A DNA stretch of 64,000 bases from Hyphobacterium indicum (GTDB taxonomy: Bacteria > Pseudomonadota > Alphaproteobacteria > Caulobacterales > Maricaulaceae). The translations under genes were made by a program, and so were the position numbers. The stretch is from the NCBI RefSeq assembly GCF_003129605.1, contig NZ_QBDX01000004.1:1137709-1201708 (forward strand), read 5' to 3'. Positions within the stretch are counted from its first letter, which is position 1. Each line of letters starts with the position of its first letter. The notes beneath the pieces were generated by a model that saw only the letters and a program-made list of their open reading frames with translations, did not search any database and was not told the DNA's origin. Positions 55,311-64,000 of the stretch are shown here, piece by piece.

Positions 55311-56984
55311 CTACCGCCACCTATGCCGAGCTGGATCGTTGTTTCCCCCGACGTGCGCGCGAATGTCTTCTGAAGACGCACCCAGCCAATGCTCGTGATT
55401 ACGAATCATCCATAAGCGGGGCCGCCGACCGGATGGGAGCTTCACCTGCCGCAGTCTTTCTATTTTCAGCTGCTTGAGGGCGTTGCGAAATGCGCGATCG
55501 GTCGTTTTACCGCAACGGCTTTTGATTTCCCTTTCGATCTCCTTGAGCTGGACCAAGTCGCGATCGAACGGAACCTCCCGTTCTTCAATGAGCTCTTCGA
55601 GGACGCGTTCGATTGGCGGCCGTGAATCCTCGATGAGCGCCTCTTTCGCTGCTGTCATTCGGGCGGGTTCATTGGGATCGAAATGGCCTACATCACGTTT
55701 CATCAAGAACCCTAGAAACGCGGAGCATTGCTGAATCCCTTCTGACCAAAAGCGATCAAAGTAATCAGATGGCGGACGTTCGCTTTCAGAGCGAATTACA
55801 ACAAACCGTCGGTCATCTGTGGGGAGCGGGATAGGATCACCGAAATTGGAAAAGGCCATCCAAATACGCGGCGTCTTAGCCTCGTATCGAGGTTGGTTCT
55901 TCTCTTCGACGGTCACGTGTTCTTCGGTGATCCACCGCTTCATGTCGTTGTAGTTTTGAAGACGGTCCCCGCTCATGAGTTCGTCTAGGATTGCCAAGCG
56001 CTTGTTTCCCCAGCTGGCAGTCCACCGAGTGCCAAGATCGCTGGGGCCGATCTCTACACTATTCGTAGGACCGCAGATGCGCTTGACGATCTCCGCAAGT
56101 GAACCCTTTCCAGATCCTTGCGGGCCTTGGAACAGCCAGCAATGTCTTATTTTGGTTGCAGGCGACTGCACGTGGAATGCGAGCAGGTCGAGAAACGCTT
56201 CGGCATCATCGGCGTCAGGAATTATCGTCGAAATGTGATCAAGGATGAGATCGCAATTCCCCCCGGCGGGCGCGAGGCCGTCATCTACCCAAGAATTGAT
56301 TGCCCATCCATGTTCCAGCTTTATCAGTTTCTCGTGACATCCTGGCCGCCAGTCCTCGCATTCTGCCTTTCCGGTCGCCTTGCTACTCAACAGTCTTGAA
56401 GCCGCTGCGCCTTTGGTCAGATCATTGAACCGGGCATCAAACGCCGCGCTATGATAGCATCTGTTTGTCTTCAAAGAAAAAAAGCGACGCGTTTGAACAT
56501 CAACAACATACTCTGATTGGAGTTTCGCCTCTTCGGTTTCGCTGTTGCCGAAGCTCATTGGCGAATGTATCCGGATGCGAGCAGGGCAATTATCGCAAGC
56601 GGAAGCTCCGAGTTCGTCCTTAATGAACGAACAGGTTGGCGGACTCATATTGTCTGACGCTTCGCGCAGCTTCTCGGCCGTTTCTCCATACTCGTATCGA
56701 CTGTCGCGTTTAGATATGTCGTGAGCTATTTGCTCGCCATTCTCGCAAACGGCAGCAATCCTGAGCAGGGCCAACCACTCATCATAGCTGAGCCAATCCG
56801 ATTGGGATGCCTTTCGTAGCCAACCGCAACCAGCCGCGATTGAGTGGAAATTCGCTCGCTTGTCGTTTTGAAACGAGATTGAGGCATCGGATGGATTAGA
56901 CCGGTTGTCGGAGAGGGCCGGCCCTTCGGGCACAATACGATTTGCTGCCTCGAGAAGCTGTGAGATTGTGTATTCGTTACTCAT
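55311..56984 (-). CDS. SF3-like replicative helicase of the island
   Basis: A 557-residue protein. The C-terminal half (about 270-450) is a D5/SF3-type ATPase: Walker A WLFQGPQGSGKGSLAE, Walker B LAILDELMSGD and a following NQPRYEAKTPRIWMAFSN segment with the sensor Asn. The N-terminal half has a cysteine cluster (PPTCSFIKDELGASACDNC) that may bind zinc. Related proteins of phages and P4-like elements unwind DNA at initiation. The start overlaps the primase gene by 8 bp. Confidence 0.85.
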   Translation of the reverse strand: MSNEYTISQLLEAANRIVPEGPALSDNRSNPSDASISFQNDKRANFHSIAAGCGWLRKASQSDWLSYDEWLALLRIAAVCENGEQIAHDISKRDSRYEYGETAEKLREASDNMSPPTCSFIKDELGASACDNCPARIRIHSPMSFGNSETEEAKLQSEYVVDVQTRRFFSLKTNRCYHSAAFDARFNDLTKGAAASRLLSSKATGKAECEDWRPGCHEKLIKLEHGWAINSWVDDGLAPAGGNCDLILDHISTIIPDADDAEAFLDLLAFHVQSPATKIRHCWLFQGPQGSGKGSLAEIVKRICGPTNSVEIGPSDLGTRWTASWGNKRLAILDELMSGDRLQNYNDMKRWITEEHVTVEEKNQPRYEAKTPRIWMAFSNFGDPIPLPTDDRRFVVIRSESERPPSDYFDRFWSEGIQQCSAFLGFLMKRDVGHFDPNEPARMTAAKEALIEDSRPPIERVLEELIEEREVPFDRDLVQLKEIEREIKSRCGKTTDRAFRNALKQLKIERLRQVKLPSGRRPRLWMIRNHEHWLGASSEDIRAHVGGNNDPARHRWR

Positions 56985-57615
56985 CAATAATCTCCACTTT
57001 TTTTGCGGGGCTTGTTTTGTGATTGAGTGTTCCGGGCATCCGGGTCACACGCGGGAGGTCGTGGGTAGCGTCGAAGTCCCAACCGCGTTTTCGGCGCGCA
57101 TTTTTCCGAAGAGCGACATGAAACGAGCGCACTTGCCGGGCGTAATTGACGCGAGCCTCTTCGGTCTCGAAGAACACTGGTTCTTGGTGTATCCAATCGA
57201 GATATAGACCATTGCCCGACGAACGGATTTGTGACGGATACGGAATACTTTCTGCCCGAATCCAGTCGATCACCTGGCCATAGGATTCCGGTAGCGCTGA
57301 TTTTGAGTGGACGTCGGATTTCAAATCGGCATCGAAGAACACGCCGGGCGAGCCGATGACACTCTCACTGCGGCCACGCCTATGTGACCCCAGCGCTTTT
57401 TTCTGAATGCACCAGCTATGGTAAATGTCCGAGCTTGGCGCACAATCGAGCATGTAATCAGATAGCCGCAGCAGGTCGTCTAACGAGAACCATTCCACAT
57501 GATTTGACTGCTTGGTCCACGTTGAAATGAATCCATCCATCGCAGCACCAGCGTATAGGTGTTCTAGGTATTCAATCGCGGCGGATGGATCAGCGATATT
57601 ATCTCTTGGCATCAT
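56977..57615 (-). CDS. AEP-type primase of the island
   Basis: A 212-residue protein resembling the archaeo-eukaryotic primase domain of phage and plasmid primases: metal-binding GVFFDADLKSD (DxD), RSSGNGLYLDW and the end motif LPRVTRMPGTLNHKTSP. It lies before the helicase gene with overlapping ends, so a primase-helicase usually found as one fused protein is split in two. AAAGGAG precedes the ATG at 57615. Confidence 0.78.
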   Translation of the reverse strand: MMPRDNIADPSAAIEYLEHLYAGAAMDGFISTWTKQSNHVEWFSLDDLLRLSDYMLDCAPSSDIYHSWCIQKKALGSHRRGRSESVIGSPGVFFDADLKSDVHSKSALPESYGQVIDWIRAESIPYPSQIRSSGNGLYLDWIHQEPVFFETEEARVNYARQVRSFHVALRKNARRKRGWDFDATHDLPRVTRMPGTLNHKTSPAKKVEIIDE

Positions 57616-57757
57616 TGGCTCCTTTGTTTGACGGAGCGGCCATGCCAGATTCAAATTGTGATTAAAAGCAGATCGACTTTCGTTACGGTATAACGGCGCT
57701 GATATTGAATGGTGTTACGGGTAAACGCCCTATGCATTGAGGGTTAACGTCTTTTAT

Positions 57758-60463
57758 TTATACACCGCCACTCGGAAGCTGATTAGACTCGGTTAATACC
57801 TTGTACGAAGTGCCCAGCGTATCCTCAAAATGTTTTCTGCCGCATAGAATTTTGCGCTTTTCGTCCGGCCTAAGTTCTTCGAGCTTAAGCGTGCCCTTGG
57901 TTTCGCGTACGAGGTAGAGCTTGTCGCCATCATTTTCCGGATCGTCCATAACGATAGCCCAATCTGGATTATAATTTCCAATCGGTGTTGTGACGACAAA
58001 CCAGTCCGGCAGCTTGATGTAGAGTTTTACGTCAGCGCGCTTTTCGAGAGCTTCAGCGAATGGCTTTTCGATGCCTTCAGAATCCCAGATCACGCCATCA
58101 TACAAATGGGTGCCCCCGGCCCCGCCGGAAGCCACGCTCTGTACGATATAGTCTTTCGAAGTCACGATCTCTTCGACGAAAAGGCTTTGTTCAAACCAGG
58201 TTCCGTCTTTCTCGTATTTGATCCCACTGACAAGCTGCTCGGAGAGCTTGTCCTTGAGGATGTTCACCGCTGTAACGGCGAACTCATGTGGATTGGCAGT
58301 TGCTGCGTCTCTTTGAGTTGTCCGCTTGAACACTTCCAGAAGTGTAGACCGGGAAAGCCGCATCGGTGGTGAAGTATTCTCCATAAGGCTTTCCATCACC
58401 TCGATCAGGTTCGGGAGAGGGTAGCGCCCAGCCAGATCGATAGCGGACTTTGCCCCGCTCAGAATGATGGGCTCGAAAAAGTCCTTTACATCATCAATCG
58501 ACACGCTTGCTTTGGATACTGTCACTCGCGGCGGGTTGATCGTTCGGCTATTCAGCTCGGTGACCGTTTCCTCGATTAGCTTTTCTGAATCGATTTCTAC
58601 CGAATAGCGTGTCTTGTGTTTGATCTTGTCCCAAAGCGACTTGAACTCCGGCTTGAGCATAAAGGCCTTGCGCAATCGAATTGTGGTTCTGTTTGTCCGG
58701 TTAGTCGGCTTCGGCGGAACGCCGCCTTCACCGTATGCCGCTTCGATCTCACTTTGCAGGCCTGCCACAAACCGCTCGTAGGTCTCACTTGCAACTACGG
58801 TTAAGACGTTGATCTGGTCATCTCGAATCCGGTCACCATCCTGATTAACCGGCAAGCGAATGCCACGGCCCACCTGCTGGCGGCGTTCGGTGTCGCTGCC
58901 AACCTCGCGCATTGTGCAAATTTGGAAGACGTTTGGATTATCCCAACCTTCGCGAAGAGCTGAGTGAGAGAAGATGAACGCAACCGGTTCTTCAAACGAA
59001 AGCAGACGCTCCTTTTCCCGCATGATCAGATTAAAGGCTTCGTCATCCTGTTGTGTCTTGCCTGTGCTGTCCAAGACCTCCGTCTCGCCCGTTTTCTTCG
59101 TCTTCGTTGCGAAATAGGCCTTCTGCACATCGGTGGCATTGACGCCCTTCCACTCGTCATAGCCCTGCTTGATCTCGTCGAAGGCCTTGGCGAACATCAG
59201 CTTCAACTTGCCTTCGTCGGGAGCGTAGTTGTCCACCTTGTCGATGAAGAACAGCGACAAGACCTTGATGCCCTGATCCTTGAACCGCCGCTGACGGCGG
59301 AAGTGCTCTTCGATGGTGAATGCAATTTGTGCCTCGAAGATAGCATCGCGATCGGACCCCTGTTCGCCGCCAAGCGTCAGTTCCTGATTATTGGCAAAAC
59401 GAATAAAGCCCGATCCGGGGTTGATCTCATCCACGACGAAACCCTCGTATTCCGCGCGCCCGGTTTTATCGACCAGATTATCGCCGCCGCGGACGGTGAT
59501 TGGCTTTTCCTGGATCTTCCCGCTTTTCATCAGCTTGTGAACGCTGAGTTTAGCGCGAGGGATACGCCCTTGCAGGATCAATTCTTCAACGCGCACAAAG
59601 GGCAGATTTTCATTGTCCTGCTGAATTACAGAAGCGACCTCGATCCGCTTCACCAGACCTTGGCGGTAGGCGTCGAACGGGGTCAGGCGATAGACCACGT
59701 TGTAGGCGTTGCGGTGGGTCGCACTATAGCGCAACGCGCAGACCGGGTTGAGCGAAGCGAGCGCCGAAACCGACAACTCGCTTTCCATGTTCTGAGGCTC
59801 GTCCAGAATCAGGACGGGCCGTGTTTCCTGAAGCTGGTAGATCGGCGGGTCCAGCCCTTCGCGCGATTGCCGGATGACCGTTTCGGCGCGTTTGAAGGCG
59901 TCGATGGTCATCACCATGATTTCGATCCCGTCCGAAAGCGCGAAACCGGATACCTGGCTCCTCCGAGCAGAATCATAGACGGCAAAGTGATATGGTGGCT
60001 TGCCGAACAGCTTGTCGAAGTGGGGCTTGGTCACTTCCAGCGTTTTCTTCACGCCTTCGCGTACGGCAACGGATGGCACGACGATGATGAACTTGCGCAT
60101 CCCGTAGGTCTCGTACAGACGCAGCGCGGTACGAATGTAGACATAGGTCTTGCCGGTGCCGGTCTCCATCTCGACCGAGAAGTTGGGGAAGGTGATGTCT
60201 TCCTCTCCTCGCAGGGTCTCGACATTGTCGGTGAGCATTTCCAGCGTGTCGTCTTGTTCCAGTCCGCGGTCTTCCTGCACCTTTTTCAGGTTGTCGAGGA
60301 GCTGGCCGGGCGTCAGGTCCAGCCGGTTGGGAACGACCTGAAAGGTCGCGCCGGTCGGCACGGTGAGCTGATTGCGCACGAAGGCTTGACCATCGAAAAG
60401 CCCCACGACGCTCTCGACGGCATCAACCTGATATTCCTGATCACTATCGAACTTGAACTTCAT
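57758..60463 (-). CDS. Type III restriction endonuclease subunit Res
   Basis: A 901-residue SF2 helicase-nuclease. Walker A METGTGKT (residues 99-106), motif II LILDEPQNMES, motif VI GRGIRLPVNQDGDR, and a C-terminal nuclease domain with NPDWAIV and LYLVRETKGT, the PD-(D/E)xK signature of type III Res. It needs the Mod subunit for site recognition and cleaves about 25-27 bp from the site when two head-to-head sites are unmodified. It begins 4 bp after mod. Confidence 0.95.
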   Translation of the reverse strand: MKFKFDSDQEYQVDAVESVVGLFDGQAFVRNQLTVPTGATFQVVPNRLDLTPGQLLDNLKKVQEDRGLEQDDTLEMLTDNVETLRGEEDITFPNFSVEMETGTGKTYVYIRTALRLYETYGMRKFIIVVPSVAVREGVKKTLEVTKPHFDKLFGKPPYHFAVYDSARRSQVSGFALSDGIEIMVMTIDAFKRAETVIRQSREGLDPPIYQLQETRPVLILDEPQNMESELSVSALASLNPVCALRYSATHRNAYNVVYRLTPFDAYRQGLVKRIEVASVIQQDNENLPFVRVEELILQGRIPRAKLSVHKLMKSGKIQEKPITVRGGDNLVDKTGRAEYEGFVVDEINPGSGFIRFANNQELTLGGEQGSDRDAIFEAQIAFTIEEHFRRQRRFKDQGIKVLSLFFIDKVDNYAPDEGKLKLMFAKAFDEIKQGYDEWKGVNATDVQKAYFATKTKKTGETEVLDSTGKTQQDDEAFNLIMREKERLLSFEEPVAFIFSHSALREGWDNPNVFQICTMREVGSDTERRQQVGRGIRLPVNQDGDRIRDDQINVLTVVASETYERFVAGLQSEIEAAYGEGGVPPKPTNRTNRTTIRLRKAFMLKPEFKSLWDKIKHKTRYSVEIDSEKLIEETVTELNSRTINPPRVTVSKASVSIDDVKDFFEPIILSGAKSAIDLAGRYPLPNLIEVMESLMENTSPPMRLSRSTLLEVFKRTTQRDAATANPHEFAVTAVNILKDKLSEQLVSGIKYEKDGTWFEQSLFVEEIVTSKDYIVQSVASGGAGGTHLYDGVIWDSEGIEKPFAEALEKRADVKLYIKLPDWFVVTTPIGNYNPDWAIVMDDPENDGDKLYLVRETKGTLKLEELRPDEKRKILCGRKHFEDTLGTSYKVLTESNQLPSGGV

Positions 60464-60467
60464 GGCC

Positions 60468-62501
60468 TCAGATCACCTTCAACCGGCACTGCAGGGCGAG
60501 GTTGGCGGCGAGCGTGTCGTCCAGCGCGGTATCGCGGCAGACGAACATATCATCTTTGTTCAGACCCAATGGGGTGACGGCCTCGAGTGACAGGGCATCA
60601 TCCAGACAGATGGTGATGCTACGATCCTCATCCGACACGCGCCAGAAGGTCGGGTCGGTGCCGATGTCCAGCTCTTCGACCTTGGCGGTTAGGCTATAGC
60701 CTTCGCGCAAGGCGACCTCCCAGATCACGTCTTGTGGTTTCCAGCCGGGAGCGAGGCTGTCAGAGAATGCCTCAAGTTGGGCTGCATAGGCATCGGGGTC
60801 ATTGGCCTCGACCCCAGCCCAGCGTTTTAACGACGTCGCGGTCAGCTTGAATACGCGCAGGCCAGGACCATCGCCGTTCATGTTCTGGATCACCTTTGAG
60901 ATACGCGTCCGGGCCACGTCAGCAATCGTGGCAAAACCTGCGGCCAAGGCCGCTTTACCTGTCTTGTCTTTCGGATCACACGGCTCGGGAAGCTGGACGG
61001 TGATGAAACGCATGTCGGGATTAGTGTCGGCAGTCAGCGACAATACTGCTTCTGCACTCGACCCCGATCCACCGAAGAAGTCCATGACCAACGGCTTGTC
61101 GGTTCCGTTGCAGACATACTTGAACAAGCGGGCAAGTTCGACAGAGTCCTTGGGGTTGTCGAAAACCTTTGCATAGCCTTTCTTTTTGCCTACAGCCGGG
61201 ATCTGCATGAGTTCCCGAAGAGCGCGCACAGCAACCTGAGACTGCTTATAGAAATAGGTTCCCCTTACTTGGGTGGCCAATTCTTCCTGATCATCGTCTT
61301 CATCGTCTTCATTGTCTTCCTCGAAGTCCAATTCTTCGACGACTGGTCGAATATGCGCCTTTCGAAACGGCGGTTCAGTGTGATCATCACGGAACACGAC
61401 TAAGCCAAGATCAATGTATCGCTGCATTTCGTCAGGGTCTGAGTAAATCCAGCCCCTATCAGGAACTTTGCATGGTTTGTGAGTTTTGGGGTGGATCACA
61501 TCATAGCTTGGTCCATCTCCCCCCGGCCAAGAGATATCTCGATCTCGCCAAGGACCATATTTGTCTACGCGCTTGTAGCGAGACCATTTTTTCGAAGGAT
61601 GTCCCTTTGGTAGATCGCTGAACCACTTTTGCAGGGCTATGCTGATCGTGCTGTCGTCGTGGCCATACTCGGCACGCAATTCTACGTACTTGTCCCAGAT
61701 TTCGCGCGCGCCCGGCTTTTCCTCGCGCCAGACGGTTCCAGCCTCTTTCAACGCTGCAAGCGATTTTGCGTAGACGATGATATATTCATGACCGACCGAA
61801 AATAGCTTTGCATCGTTCTTGCGGCCTTTCTCCCAAACAAGCTGCGCGATGAAATTCTCTTCCCCGAACACCTCGTCGGCCAGCCTGCGTAGGTTCGGCT
61901 GCTCCTTGTCGTTGATGCTCATCATGATGACGCCTTCGTCAGCCAAAAACTGACGCGCCAGTGAGAGCCTTGGATACATCATCGACAGCCAGCCTGAATG
62001 CAGCCGCCCTGCTGTTTCTGTCTTGCTGGTGGTGTTGTCCCCGTCCTCGGTCCGCTGGCCGGTCAGTTTCAGATATTGATCCAGCGGGTCCGCGAAGTTG
62101 TCGGGATATATGAAATCATTGCCTGTGTTGTAGGGCGGATCGATGTAGATCAGCTTCACTCTGCCAAAGTAGGACCGGTAGAGCACCTTGAGCACTTCAA
62201 GGTTCTCGCCCTCGATGAAGACATGCTGAGCGTCATCGAAGTTGATGCTGTTGTCCAAGTCGGGGGCCAGCGTGGCGGAGGACGGCGCTTGCAGCATCGC
62301 CATCGCGTCCCGCTTTCCCGCCCAGGTAAAGGTGAACCGCTCCGGTCCGTCCTCGACCTTGTCGCCCAAAAGGGTTTGCAGGGCCTCGACATCCAGCTTC
62401 CCGTCCGAAAACGCTTCTGGCACGGATGCCTTTAGGCGATCGAATAGCTCATCGCGAAGATCGGGTGATTGGGCGGGCACTTTTTCGGTTTTCTGGGTCA
62501 T
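60468..62501 (-). CDS. Type III DNA methyltransferase subunit Mod
   Basis: A 677-residue N6-adenine (beta-class) methyltransferase. Catalytic DPPYNTGNDF (residues 121-124 for DPPY) precedes the AdoMet motif MDFFGGSGSSAEAV, the beta-class order. The region between, including an acidic stretch EEDNEDDEDDD, should hold the target recognition domain, so the recognised site cannot be read directly. Both subunits look complete. Confidence 0.95.
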   Translation of the reverse strand: MTQKTEKVPAQSPDLRDELFDRLKASVPEAFSDGKLDVEALQTLLGDKVEDGPERFTFTWAGKRDAMAMLQAPSSATLAPDLDNSINFDDAQHVFIEGENLEVLKVLYRSYFGRVKLIYIDPPYNTGNDFIYPDNFADPLDQYLKLTGQRTEDGDNTTSKTETAGRLHSGWLSMMYPRLSLARQFLADEGVIMMSINDKEQPNLRRLADEVFGEENFIAQLVWEKGRKNDAKLFSVGHEYIIVYAKSLAALKEAGTVWREEKPGAREIWDKYVELRAEYGHDDSTISIALQKWFSDLPKGHPSKKWSRYKRVDKYGPWRDRDISWPGGDGPSYDVIHPKTHKPCKVPDRGWIYSDPDEMQRYIDLGLVVFRDDHTEPPFRKAHIRPVVEELDFEEDNEDDEDDDQEELATQVRGTYFYKQSQVAVRALRELMQIPAVGKKKGYAKVFDNPKDSVELARLFKYVCNGTDKPLVMDFFGGSGSSAEAVLSLTADTNPDMRFITVQLPEPCDPKDKTGKAALAAGFATIADVARTRISKVIQNMNGDGPGLRVFKLTATSLKRWAGVEANDPDAYAAQLEAFSDSLAPGWKPQDVIWEVALREGYSLTAKVEELDIGTDPTFWRVSDEDRSITICLDDALSLEAVTPLGLNKDDMFVCRDTALDDTLAANLALQCRLKVI

Positions 62502-62624
62502 GCAAAGCCGCTCACTTGAAAATTTCAGACACCATAGGATTGTTTTATCCGATTTGAGAACAGCGGTGCCTCACTACGCAGGATTTCAAAGCAGACAAAC
62601 CGCTGGCATTGAAGCGAAGCTCCG

Positions 62625-63821
62625 TCATTTATTGGTTTGAGTTCCGCAATGCAGGCCTTGGTAATGTTGGATTGATACATCCCCCAGCTGCGGAAGTGTT
62701 GCCTTTATCGCATCCAGCAACTCCATGAAGTCATAGGTGTTGGCTCCATAGAAGTCCGTTATCGATGCACGTTGATGACCAACAAGAACGCGTTGGATTT
62801 CCGGCCTGATCCGCGCGCGCCGCATCGCCTCCACAAACGTGTGCCGGAAAGAGTAAGCGGTGAGCGCTGGCGATTTAGGCACACCCGCCGCCCGGATCGC
62901 CTTGTTTAGCCGGGCGGACAGAAGCTCGGTCTTGGTACAAGACGCTGGGAATAGCCACTGATCTACTGCGGCTGACTTTGCCCGCTTCGCAACCGCAATG
63001 GCTTCCCCAACTAATGGCACGATACGTTCGCTTGATTGGGTTTTGAGCTGCCGTCGTGAATTTGAACGGACAATCAAGAAGGGTGTCTCTGAGAATGGCT
63101 CGACGTCATTTGCAGCAAGTCCCCCAATCTCCAAAGGCCTGCATCCTGTATGCTTCAACAGCTGAATTATAGTCGCTGTCGGGCTCTCTCGTGTTGTCCG
63201 GCCAACCCAATCTGCAATCAGCTCAAGATGCGTTTTATGGAAAGGAAGCCGTTTCAGCGGCGTCTGATGACGTAGTCGCTGGCGGGCGAAGGGGTTTCGA
63301 TACGGCAGATCATGTGTATCAATCGCAGAATTGAAAATCGCTTTCGCTGACCCCAGACGGCGGCGAATTGTTTGGGTGCTTTGCCCTCGTTCGGCTTCCA
63401 GCCAATTTACCCAGCTTCGAACACAAGCGCGGTCAATGTCGGCGAGGGGGCTGTCTCCGATATATTCGATGAGTTGGTCAAATGCGGCCTGTTCCGCCTT
63501 TCCGACCCGATTGCCCTCTCTCTGACGTTGGTAGAGGTCGAAAGCCTCGCTAAAGGTCAGGGCCTCGCAGTCGGCGCCGGACAAATTCCGTTTCAGCGGG
63601 ATACTTGTGCGGATGCCATTTTCGAGCTTGGACAGTGCGGCGTCAGTCTGATTCACAAGCTCGACTATGCGTTCGGTTGCCTCTTTTTCCTGGCCAGCTT
63701 TTAGACCAAGCGCAACTTTCCATTCTCGCTGACCTGCCAATTCATGCAGGTGTTCGGGAATCCGCCGACGGAAATAGAGGCGACCCGAACGGGTGTAGAG
63801 ATAGGAGATTTTGAGTGCCAA
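62625..63821 (-). CDS. Tyrosine recombinase (island integrase)
   Basis: A 398-residue phage-type integrase. An N-terminal arm-binding domain (YLYTRSGRLYFRRRIPEHL) and a SAM-like core-binding domain (about 120-220) precede the catalytic part: Arg in LKHTGCRPLEIGGL, the HxxR-like YSFRHTFVEAM, LVGHQR and a Tyr in ITDFYGANTY. The ORF starts inside the tRNA; I chose the TTG at 63821 with GGGGGC upstream. It reads away from the right tRNA-Leu. Confidence 0.92.
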   Translation of the reverse strand: MALKISYLYTRSGRLYFRRRIPEHLHELAGQREWKVALGLKAGQEKEATERIVELVNQTDAALSKLENGIRTSIPLKRNLSGADCEALTFSEAFDLYQRQREGNRVGKAEQAAFDQLIEYIGDSPLADIDRACVRSWVNWLEAERGQSTQTIRRRLGSAKAIFNSAIDTHDLPYRNPFARQRLRHQTPLKRLPFHKTHLELIADWVGRTTRESPTATIIQLLKHTGCRPLEIGGLAANDVEPFSETPFLIVRSNSRRQLKTQSSERIVPLVGEAIAVAKRAKSAAVDQWLFPASCTKTELLSARLNKAIRAAGVPKSPALTAYSFRHTFVEAMRRARIRPEIQRVLVGHQRASITDFYGANTYDFMELLDAIKATLPQLGDVSIQHYQGLHCGTQTNK

Positions 63822-63831
63822 TTTTGCCCCC

Positions 63832-63850
63832 GTGTACCAATTGTGTACCG
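63832..63850. promoter_or_regulatory. Paired GTGTACCA motifs, right island end
   Basis: GTGTACCA (63832-63839) and GTGTACCG (63843-63850), 11 bp apart, lie just upstream of the integrase start and match the pair at 53983-54002. They could be integrase arm sites or an integrase operator. Confidence 0.45.
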
Positions 63851-63909
63851 AGAGCAGCTCAGGGCTTTCTGGAATGTCCTTGTAAAACCTATGTTTAGGT
63901 TCAAAAGGA

Positions 63910-63996
63910 TGGTGCCCAGGAGAGGACTCGAACCTCCACTTCCTTTCAGAAACCAGCACCTGAAGCTGGCGCGTCTACCAGTTCCGCCACCTGGGC
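63910..63996 (-). tRNA. tRNA-Leu (anticodon CAG), intact copy
   Basis: Complete 87-base class II tRNA: acceptor GCCCAGG/CCTGGGC pairs fully, anticodon loop TTCAGGT, long variable arm, encoded CCA (63910-63912). The integrase lies directly on its 3' side, the usual arrangement for elements that insert at tRNA 3' ends. Confidence 0.96.
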
Positions 63997-64000
63997 AGGT

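Larger units (their letters stand above)
53841..64000. mobile_element. Integrated genomic island at tRNA-Leu with type III restriction-modification
   Basis: Two direct copies of at least 94 bp covering tRNA-Leu(CAG) lie at 53841-53934 and 63906-64000, differing by one base in the part seen. Between them, all seven genes read leftwards: integrase next to the right tRNA 3' end, mod, res, primase, helicase, AlpA-like regulator and a membrane protein. GC is lower than in the core. Paired GTGTACCA motifs sit near both ends. Gene content resembles P4-type satellites. The right repeat may continue beyond the window. Confidence 0.9.

Noticed and set aside
58964..60577. Plus-strand frame of 537 codons opposite the Res gene
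   Set aside because: It is antisense to conserved helicase motifs and shows no family features.

Overview
The window comes from the chromosome of a GC-rich alphaproteobacterium. Gene content suggests the Caulobacterales/Maricaulales/Hyphomonadales side of the class: ChvG/ChvI next to ManX-type EIIA and HPr genes, a CenR-like regulator, an NtrZ-like periplasmic protein, a CnoX-type thioredoxin-TPR protein, and the block rnase D-lptC-lptA-lptB-rpoN-hpf-ptsN. The genus cannot be read from the sequence with confidence.

Left end (1-8390): a lower-GC block holding a complete type II-C CRISPR-Cas locus. From left to right it has a polymerase-like mobile-element gene cut by the window edge, a CRISPR array (one decayed and 26 identical 36-bp repeats, 26 spacers of 30-31 bp), cas2, cas1 and cas9 on the minus strand, a divergent tracrRNA with anti-repeat, small hairpin and terminator, and a small secreted protein gene. 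The block stops at the 3' end of a tRNA-Gly gene. Each repeat carries a promoter-like -35/-10 pair spaced by 17 bp, so each spacer could be transcribed from its own start as in Neisseria and Campylobacter II-C systems.

Core chromosome (8391-53840): housekeeping and envelope genes. They include an isomerase, prolyl-tRNA editing, CnoX, a Lon-N protein, a DUF2975/XRE regulator pair, bioB, an AGCS transporter, holA-lptE-leuS, a porin-like barrel, an NtrZ-like protein, pyridoxal-phosphate homeostasis, an L,D-transpeptidase, a CenR-like regulator, xthA and ahcY. Then come HPr and EIIA-Man beside chvG-chvI, with no hprK in between, a glycosyltransferase/acetyltransferase pair, folD-yggU-yggT, and a histidine kinase whose N-terminus is an ethylene-receptor (ETR1-like) copper/ethylene-binding domain with a co-transcribed response regulator. 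The LPS-transport/RpoN/nitrogen-PTS cluster follows, then a Crp/Fnr regulator with a DUF2892 gene, and a RimK-type ligase paired with a GNAT acetyltransferase.

Right end (53841-64000): a genomic island of about 10 kb bounded by two direct copies of tRNA-Leu(CAG). It carries a tyrosine integrase next to the right tRNA, a complete type III restriction-modification system (mod, res), a separate AEP-type primase and SF3-like helicase, an AlpA-like regulator behind an inverted-repeat-flanked promoter, and one membrane protein. The left tRNA-Leu copy has lost one base in the acceptor stem. The window thus shows two defence loci, one next to a tRNA-Gly gene and the other between tRNA-Leu copies. The least expected single gene is the ethylene-receptor-like kinase.
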